This document shows, piece after piece, positions 59,021 through 64,000 of a stretch of DNA of 64,000 nt. Under the pieces are notes generated by a model. It searched no databases, had not been told where the DNA came from, and was given only the letters and a program-made list of their open reading frames with translations. The position numbers were made by a program, and so were the translations under genes. The stretch comes from Poriferisodalis sp965226645 (GTDB lineage Bacteria; Actinomycetota; Acidimicrobiia; Acidimicrobiales; Poriferisodalaceae), in contig CBDDDL010000004.1 in NCBI GenBank assembly GCA_965226645.1, forward strand, positions 1,261,428-1,325,427. Direction: 5' to 3'. How positions within the stretch are numbered: the stretch's first letter is position 1; each line of letters opens with the position of its first letter.

Positions 59021-60250
59021 TCAGATGACGCCGTCTGCTGCGAGAATTGCGACCTCGGCGGCGCTCAGGCCGCAGAACTCGCCGTAGACCGCATCGTTGT
59101 CAGCGCCGACAGCGCGGAACGGTTCCAGTTCACGCAATTCAGAGTCGTGCCAGCGCAGCGGGCTGTGCGGCAGCGGCACTTCGCCCAATTCGTCATGATC
59201 GGTCCATTGCAGGAATCGACGCTCAATGAGGTGCTCATCGTGCACGATCTCGTCGATGTCGCGTACCTCGGCAACGGGCACTCCCGCAGATGCAAGCGCC
59301 GCCACGGCGGTGGCTCGCGTCCGCACCGACATCCACCCTGATATCAACGCATCCACCTCGTCCATGCGTGCTGCGCGATCGGCGTTGTGCCGGTAGCGCT
59401 CGTCGTCGATGAGATCGGCTCGACCGACCACCTCCAGAATCGAGCGCCAGTGACGGTTCGTTGTCGAGATCACGGCGACATAACCGTCGCTGCAGGGGTA
59501 CACGTTCTGCGGCGCCACGCTCAACGCCGAGTTGCGGTTGGCGGTGCGCGGCGCCACTCCGGTCTTGCGCCACGCCTGCAAGGCCGTGGTCAGCGTGAAG
59601 TACGCAGCCTCGGACATCGATGTCGACACCATGCGGCCCACACCTGTGCGCTGCGCTTCGAACAACGCCGTCACCACCGCCCCGTACAGGTGCGAGCCGC
59701 CCAGGAAATCCACGAACGCCGCACCCGACTTCACCGGTGCCCGGTCCGGATAGCCCGTGATGGCCATGGCACCCATGTGCGCCTGCACGGTGATGTCCAT
59801 GGCGGTGCGCTCGGCACCTGGGCCGTCAAGGCCGTAGCCGCTGGCATGCGCGAACACCAGGCGGGGGTTCACCTTCCACAGCGAGGGCGCATCGATGCCC
59901 AGCCGCTCGGGCACGCCGGGAGCGAAGTTGCACAGCACCGCATCGGCAGCCGCTGCCAACAGCAGGAACAGCTCACGGCCCCGCGGCGCCTTCAGGTTCA
60001 GCGTGACCGCTTCCTTGGCAGAGTTGATCATGGCGTACGGCAGCGAATCGCCGCGCGCCCGCAGCGTCTCGCCTCGCGGGTGCTCCACCTTGATGACCCG
60101 TGCGCCCGACATAGCCAGCAGGAACCCCGCATACGGTCCTTGGTAGATCTGCCCGAGATCGAGCACCGTGACGCCGTCAAGCGGCAGCGGTCGAAAGCTG
60201 CTGCCGTCGCCGTCGCCGTCGCCGTCGCCTGGGTCTGAGTCGGCACTCAC
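59021..60250 (-). CDS. CaiB/BaiF family III CoA-transferase
   Basis: 409 residues. Starts with Asp/Gly-rich (DPGDGDGDGDG) residues encoded by a GCCGTC repeat (60203-60229), then GVTVLDLGQIYQGPYAGFLL and ARVIKVEHPRGETLRARG. Later blocks include GAAFVDFLGGSHLYGAVVTA and NRNSALSVAPQNVYPCSDGY. The gene is 8 bases after the acyl-CoA dehydrogenase stop, forming an operon that would activate an acid to its CoA ester and oxidise it. Confidence 0.93.
   Translation of the reverse strand: MSADSDPGDGDGDGDGSSFRPLPLDGVTVLDLGQIYQGPYAGFLLAMSGARVIKVEHPRGETLRARGDSLPYAMINSAKEAVTLNLKAPRGRELFLLLAAAADAVLCNFAPGVPERLGIDAPSLWKVNPRLVFAHASGYGLDGPGAERTAMDITVQAHMGAMAITGYPDRAPVKSGAAFVDFLGGSHLYGAVVTALFEAQRTGVGRMVSTSMSEAAYFTLTTALQAWRKTGVAPRTANRNSALSVAPQNVYPCSDGYVAVISTTNRHWRSILEVVGRADLIDDERYRHNADRAARMDEVDALISGWMSVRTRATAVAALASAGVPVAEVRDIDEIVHDEHLIERRFLQWTDHDELGEVPLPHSPLRWHDSELRELEPFRAVGADNDAVYGEFCGLSAAEVAILAADGVI
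60203..60229 (-). repeat. GCCGTC hexanucleotide repeat in the CoA-transferase N-terminus
   Basis: Four and a half copies of GCCGTC, coding for a (Asp-Gly) run. Length changes would alter only this flexible arm. Confidence 0.9.
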
Positions 60251-60258
60251 TTCTGCAT

Positions 60259-61425
60259 CTACTTGAAGCTGCCGCCGAGGATGTCGCGGGCCATGATCAG
60301 CCGCTGCACCTCGCTGGGGCCCTCGCCGATGCGGCGGATGCGCAGTTCGCGGTACCAGCGCTCCAGCGGCAGGTCTTTGGTGACGCCCATGCCTCCATGG
60401 ATCTGGATGCAGCGGTCCACGACCCGGCCAGCAGCTTCGCTCGCCACCAGCTTGGCCATGGCCGCCTCGGTGCGGAACCGCTCGCCCCGGTCAGCCTTCT
60501 GGGCCGCTTCGAGCACGCACCAGCGGCCGTGGCGGATGTCGATCTCGTTGTCCACGATCATCCACTGGACGGCCTGCTTCTCAGCCAGCAGCGAACCGAA
60601 CGTCTCGCGGCTTCGGGCCCACTCGATCGCCATTTCCTGGGCCACGATCGCCGGCCCCAAACAGCCCGCCGCATACGGGATGCGCTGGCGGCTGAGCCGG
60701 TCATTGGCGATGGCGAAACCGCCATTCACCTCCCCGAGCACTTGGTCTTCGCGCACGCGCATGTCCACGAACTCCAGCTCGGTCGCGTAGCGGGTGGCGC
60801 GCAGCGTGTGTACCACTCGCCGCACGTAGAAGCCCGGCGTGTCGGTGTCCACGACGAACGCTGTCACGCCGTTGCGGCCCGGATCGTCGGAGGTGCGGGC
60901 GAACAGCAGGGCGTAGTCGGCCTTGTCGGCGCCCGAGATGAACAGCTTCGAACCGTTGAGCACCCACTCGTCGCCGTCCTTGAAGCCCCGAGTGTGAATC
61001 GCCCGGCCAGGGTCGGAGCCGCCCGACGGCTCGGTCAGCGCGAAGCACCCCATCTTCTCGCCGCGCAACGTCGGATACAGCCAGCGTTCCTTCTGGGCGT
61101 CAGTCGCCTCGTAGAGCTGGGCCAGACCCGCTCCCCCGAAGACGCCGTAGCACGGGTTGTAGAGCCCGGCGCGGTGCTTGGACATCTCAATGGCCATCAG
61201 CGCCCGTGTGGTCGTGTCGAGGCCCGGCCCGCCGTACTCGGCAGGGATGTCGAGGCCGTAGAAGCCCATGTCACGGGTCATCTGGGTCAGGCGTGCGGCG
61301 TCGTCGGGCGCCAACTGGCCAGCGTCGGGGTCCAGTTCGGCCTCGAGCGGCAGGATCTCGGCCTCCACAAACCGCTGAACGGTCTCGACGATCAGCGCCT
61401 GCTCGTCGTTCAAGGAGAAATCCAC
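60259..61425 (-). CDS. Acyl-CoA dehydrogenase
   Basis: 388 residues, FAD-dependent alpha,beta-dehydrogenase of acyl-CoA esters. Family motifs: CFALTEPSGGSDPGRAIHTR, LNGSKLFISGADKADYALLF, RQRIPYAAGCLGPAIVAQEM, ETFGSLLAEKQAVQWM and QIHGGMGVTKDLPLERWYRE; the base Glu lies near the end as IGEGPSEVQRLIMARDIL. Upstream partner of the CoA-transferase gene. A strong ribosome site (GGAG) precedes the ATG. Confidence 0.95.
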   Translation of the reverse strand: MDFSLNDEQALIVETVQRFVEAEILPLEAELDPDAGQLAPDDAARLTQMTRDMGFYGLDIPAEYGGPGLDTTTRALMAIEMSKHRAGLYNPCYGVFGGAGLAQLYEATDAQKERWLYPTLRGEKMGCFALTEPSGGSDPGRAIHTRGFKDGDEWVLNGSKLFISGADKADYALLFARTSDDPGRNGVTAFVVDTDTPGFYVRRVVHTLRATRYATELEFVDMRVREDQVLGEVNGGFAIANDRLSRQRIPYAAGCLGPAIVAQEMAIEWARSRETFGSLLAEKQAVQWMIVDNEIDIRHGRWCVLEAAQKADRGERFRTEAAMAKLVASEAAGRVVDRCIQIHGGMGVTKDLPLERWYRELRIRRIGEGPSEVQRLIMARDILGGSFK

Positions 61426-61528
61426 GCCCTGCTCCCTTCGTCGGGATTACTGCTGGTTCTGCGGCGCCCGATGCTAGGTCGCTGTTTCCGCTCGGGTCGG
61501 GTCGTGCAGGCCAGCGTGAACGGCTGGT

Positions 61529-63280
61529 TCAGGCAGTTCGGGCGCGTCGATACTCGAGGAGTGCGGATCGGCCGACGATGTCCACCACGGTGACCTCAAA
61601 CCGGTTGCCATCGGCATCGACCATGTCGAGCGGCTCGCCGAGGGCAAGATGAACCGGTTGCTGCTTGCCGTGTTCGACCGCAATGTTCGAGGCGTAGATG
61701 TACGTGCGCCCAATTGAGTCCAGAATCGGATTCAGGCGACCGATCAGACCGGGGACGTGCCCGGACGACTCTTCGAAGATCACCGAACCGCCGTCCGCGT
61801 GAGTGTCCAATTCCATACTCAACGCGCCATCAGCAGGCACCCAGCGCTCCACGCGGCCTGCGGCACGGCCCGCACCAGCGGCGAAGACCGTCATTGGCAG
61901 GTGCGTCGCGTACAGGTCGAACACAGCTTCGCCGTAACGGTCGGTAACGGATCGCTTCCACGTCCTATTCGGAAACAGTGCCAGGATCTCCACACCATGC
62001 AGCGGCACCGCGTCGCCGTAGACCGTCACCACCACTGATGCAGCGGTCCGCTCCAACCGAGCCGCAGGAATCGTCAGCTCAAGGTCCGTGTCATCGACGA
62101 GGCGGTACGTGGCCTGTTTGCCGCTCGTCGCCCAGGTTTCGTTGCGGATAGTGGGCACGCCGTCACCGCGCCGTTCAACGAAGTAACGACGCTCTTGGGC
62201 ACCATGGATATCTCCGACCTCGATCCTCTGAATGATCGAGGCAATCGTCGGATTTCGATCCATCTGCCGCGAGTCCATGCTGTCGAGCGTGAGGTTGTTC
62301 GGCAGCGAGCCTGGCGAGTAAATCACGAGGCGGTCGTCGAACATCATGAGGCGAATCGCGCTTGTTGCGATCGAGTAGTCACGGTGCACAACTGCGTTGA
62401 CGACCGCTTCGAAAACCGCTTCGGCGCTGTACTCAGGAACGTCGACACGCGCGGGAGTCTTGCGCGCCGCGACGCGGTTGTGCCTGCGCACGAATGCCAT
62501 GGCATCGGCGATCTGCACATTCAGTGGACCGATGATTTCGCGGCTGTCAGCCTGCGCGGGCGACCTCGATGTGCCCTCGTAACGGGTTGCGGTGATGCGC
62601 GCTTGCGACACCCTCTCGTGGGGGGCGGCGCAGCACAGCAGCACTCCCGCCACGGTCGCCCGCATGACACCGTCGGCGTCTTCGGATAGGACTCCCAGCT
62701 TCACGAGCGCTTGTACAGGGTCAGCCGCATTGCGCGCACTCACCAATGGCTCCCACAGCCCGGGCTGGAGGCTCGCATATCCAGTGCCTTCGACCGATTG
62801 CTCGTCGAACCACATGTATCGAGCCTGCGACCGACACTGCGCCAGCCGCAAGCGTTCGTCGCCAGTCATCTGCTGCTTGGAGCCGCCAACGCGCACAAAG
62901 CTGAGGCCCTTGCCCTGATGCTGCGCCCGGCCGGCGGGAACTTCCACAACAACGAAGGCGGCGCCATCGAATTCCATCTTGTGAACTTCGACTTCGAGCG
63001 GGGGGCTCGATGGAGTTTCGGCACACTTCAACCACCAACGCATCAACGCATCAACGCGCTGAAGTTGTGACCGCGTCATGCCTTGTACGGCCCCGTCGTC
63101 CGTCACGCCCAACAGGAGCGTGCCGCCGTGCGCGTTCGCAAACGCGCCGATCTCATTGGCGAGGTCGTCACGACTCGCAGACAGGGGCCGATCTTCGCGG
63201 AATCTGAACTCCTTGAACTCCCACGAGGAATCCTCGCCAAGCCGCAATCGCGTACGAAGCTCGTCGTCGCTGATAGTCAC
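61529..63280 (-). CDS. AlbA_2/Schlafen-like ATP-binding protein with C-terminal extension
   Basis: 583 residues. N-terminal AlbA_2 domain (EDSSWEFKEFRF, EIGAFANAHGGTLLLGV), a helical middle, GHKL-like ATP part (FEAVVNAVVHRDYSIATSAI, RLVIYSPGSLPNNL). The last ~190 residues begin ASVVVTVYGDAVPLHGVEIL and look like a carboxypeptidase-regulatory/Ig-like beta domain, followed by a tail of unknown fold; this extension is not part of the standard family. It shares only the general architecture with the AlbA_2 gene at 29716. ATG start after a GGGGCGCC leader. Confidence 0.82.
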   Translation of the reverse strand: MTISDDELRTRLRLGEDSSWEFKEFRFREDRPLSASRDDLANEIGAFANAHGGTLLLGVTDDGAVQGMTRSQLQRVDALMRWWLKCAETPSSPPLEVEVHKMEFDGAAFVVVEVPAGRAQHQGKGLSFVRVGGSKQQMTGDERLRLAQCRSQARYMWFDEQSVEGTGYASLQPGLWEPLVSARNAADPVQALVKLGVLSEDADGVMRATVAGVLLCCAAPHERVSQARITATRYEGTSRSPAQADSREIIGPLNVQIADAMAFVRRHNRVAARKTPARVDVPEYSAEAVFEAVVNAVVHRDYSIATSAIRLMMFDDRLVIYSPGSLPNNLTLDSMDSRQMDRNPTIASIIQRIEVGDIHGAQERRYFVERRGDGVPTIRNETWATSGKQATYRLVDDTDLELTIPAARLERTAASVVVTVYGDAVPLHGVEILALFPNRTWKRSVTDRYGEAVFDLYATHLPMTVFAAGAGRAAGRVERWVPADGALSMELDTHADGGSVIFEESSGHVPGLIGRLNPILDSIGRTYIYASNIAVEHGKQQPVHLALGEPLDMVDADGNRFEVTVVDIVGRSALLEYRRARTA

Positions 63281-63328
63281 CGCGGCGCCCCTTTGGAGAC
63301 GGCGCCTATCACAAGGCTACGGCGACCC

Positions 63329-64000
63329 TCACCAGGCGAGTTGGGCGAATGCGGGAGCGACGGCCATTCGGTCTCCCACGGTCACTGACAGGTCAGCGCT
63401 GAAACCGGCGTCGTCAACGGTTGCGATCGTGCCGGTACACGACACCGTGTTGCCGGCGAGGACGGGGGTCCGATTTCGATAGGCCAGACGGGTGAGCCGG
63501 GCGCCAGGGCCGGCGTAACGCAGCACGCACTCGGCCAGCAGGGCGCCGAGCATCTGGCCGTCCACCAGCGGGGCAGGTGCGCCCAAGCGGCGGGCGTGTG
63601 CAGGGTCGTAGTGCAGCCGGTGCCAGTCCCAGGTTGCTGCACCGTAGGTGACCATGTCGGGCAGTTCGATGCGGCGGTGCAGCGGCGAAATCTTGGTGCC
63701 GACGGTCGGCCACTCCCCCGGTGTTAGCTGCTGGGCATGGGCCGCGGTTGCCTCCGGTTCATTCGCAGCTGCCGCGGGCTCCGCATCGGGGACTGCCCCC
63801 TCAGGCGGAACGGGGCCGAGCGGCCGGAAGATCATTGTTTCGGCGTTCGTTGCCAACAGGTCGCCATCGGCCGTGTAGGTGGCCTCGGCAGTTACGAACA
63901 GCAGCCCCTCACCTGCCCGGTCACGCCGCTCCGCCGCATCCACGAGAGTCCACGAGGTGCGGATCACGTCGTCGAACCGGGCGGGCCGGAAGAACTGGTA
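63329..64000 (-). CDS. MaoC/FAS1-like dehydratase (5' end outside window)
   Basis: 224 codons of the C-terminal part of a two-hot-dog dehydratase. The first half ends with MIFRPLGPVPPEG, a hydrophilic linker follows, then the second domain has TYGAATWDWHRLHYDPAHAR and APLVDGQMLGALLAECV, the usual HTD2/mesaconyl-CoA hydratase-type signatures. The frame is open to the window end (YQFFRPARFDDVIRTSW), so the start lies beyond 64000. Confidence 0.88.
   Translation of the reverse strand, partial: YQFFRPARFDDVIRTSWTLVDAAERRDRAGEGLLFVTAEATYTADGDLLATNAETMIFRPLGPVPPEGAVPDAEPAAAANEPEATAAHAQQLTPGEWPTVGTKISPLHRRIELPDMVTYGAATWDWHRLHYDPAHARRLGAPAPLVDGQMLGALLAECVLRYAGPGARLTRLAYRNRTPVLAGNTVSCTGTIATVDDAGFSADLSVTVGDRMAVAPAFAQLAW

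Overview
The window looks like the chromosome of a high-GC actinobacterium, most likely of class Acidimicrobiia. The signs are two F420-type luciferase-like oxidoreductases, a mycothiol-dependent maleylpyruvate-isomerase-like protein, an actinobacterial DapD, many CaiB/BaiF CoA-transferases, MaoC dehydratases and an acyl-CoA dehydrogenase, frequent GTG starts, and several starts placed 6-8 nt after a -10 hexamer (leaderless mRNA). The combination of CoA-transferases, TauD-type dioxygenase, many toxin-antitoxin (TA) modules and nested insertion sequences would fit a host-associated or marine acidimicrobial lineage, but that is inference.

1-17 kb is mostly housekeeping and acyl-CoA/small-molecule catabolism: coaA, a HIT hydrolase, an enoyl-CoA hydratase-like protein, a CoA-transferase, map, two LysM lipoproteins, a PAP2 phosphatase, F420 oxidoreductases, msrA, a split MaoC pair, an enolase-superfamily enzyme coupled to an MFS exporter, a TauD dioxygenase, a DUF1330 protein and a RidA protein. 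17-29 kb is accessory: an archaeal-type ATPase behind an AT-rich leader, two vapBC modules with visible operators, and an HNH nuclease - AAA ATPase - PIN nuclease cluster. In that cluster IS30 splits the ATPase gene and IS982 sits 16 bp upstream of the HNH gene. 29-31.4 kb carries a Schlafen/AlbA_2-type ATPase gene framed by two copies of a 99-bp-period repeat block.

31.4-37.6 kb is a transporter block with a zinc (or manganese) uptake system: a divergent ABC ATPase and binding protein/permease sharing a palindromic operator, a Fur/Zur regulator overlapping the ATPase gene, and a CDF exporter. 37.6-40 kb has an SDR and a nitronate monooxygenase. 40-51.5 kb is a second accessory island: a MITE-like relic, a Cache-domain lipoprotein and a secreted protein of lower GC, an IS1380 interrupted by an IS3/IS481-like element (6-bp target duplication), an Asp-box lipoprotein, an IS982 interrupted by IS30, and hipBA. 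51.5-53.5 kb has a second Asp-box lipoprotein plus a fragment of a third, followed by hicAB.

54-64 kb returns to core-like genes (dapD, fic, amidohydrolase, CoA-transferase, acyl-CoA dehydrogenase, MaoC dehydratase) with a vapBC whose toxin has lost its first PIN aspartate, and a second AlbA_2 ATPase with a C-terminal extension. Five short tandem duplications (15-32 bp) sit at stop codons or gene junctions. No rRNA, tRNA or CRISPR array was found.
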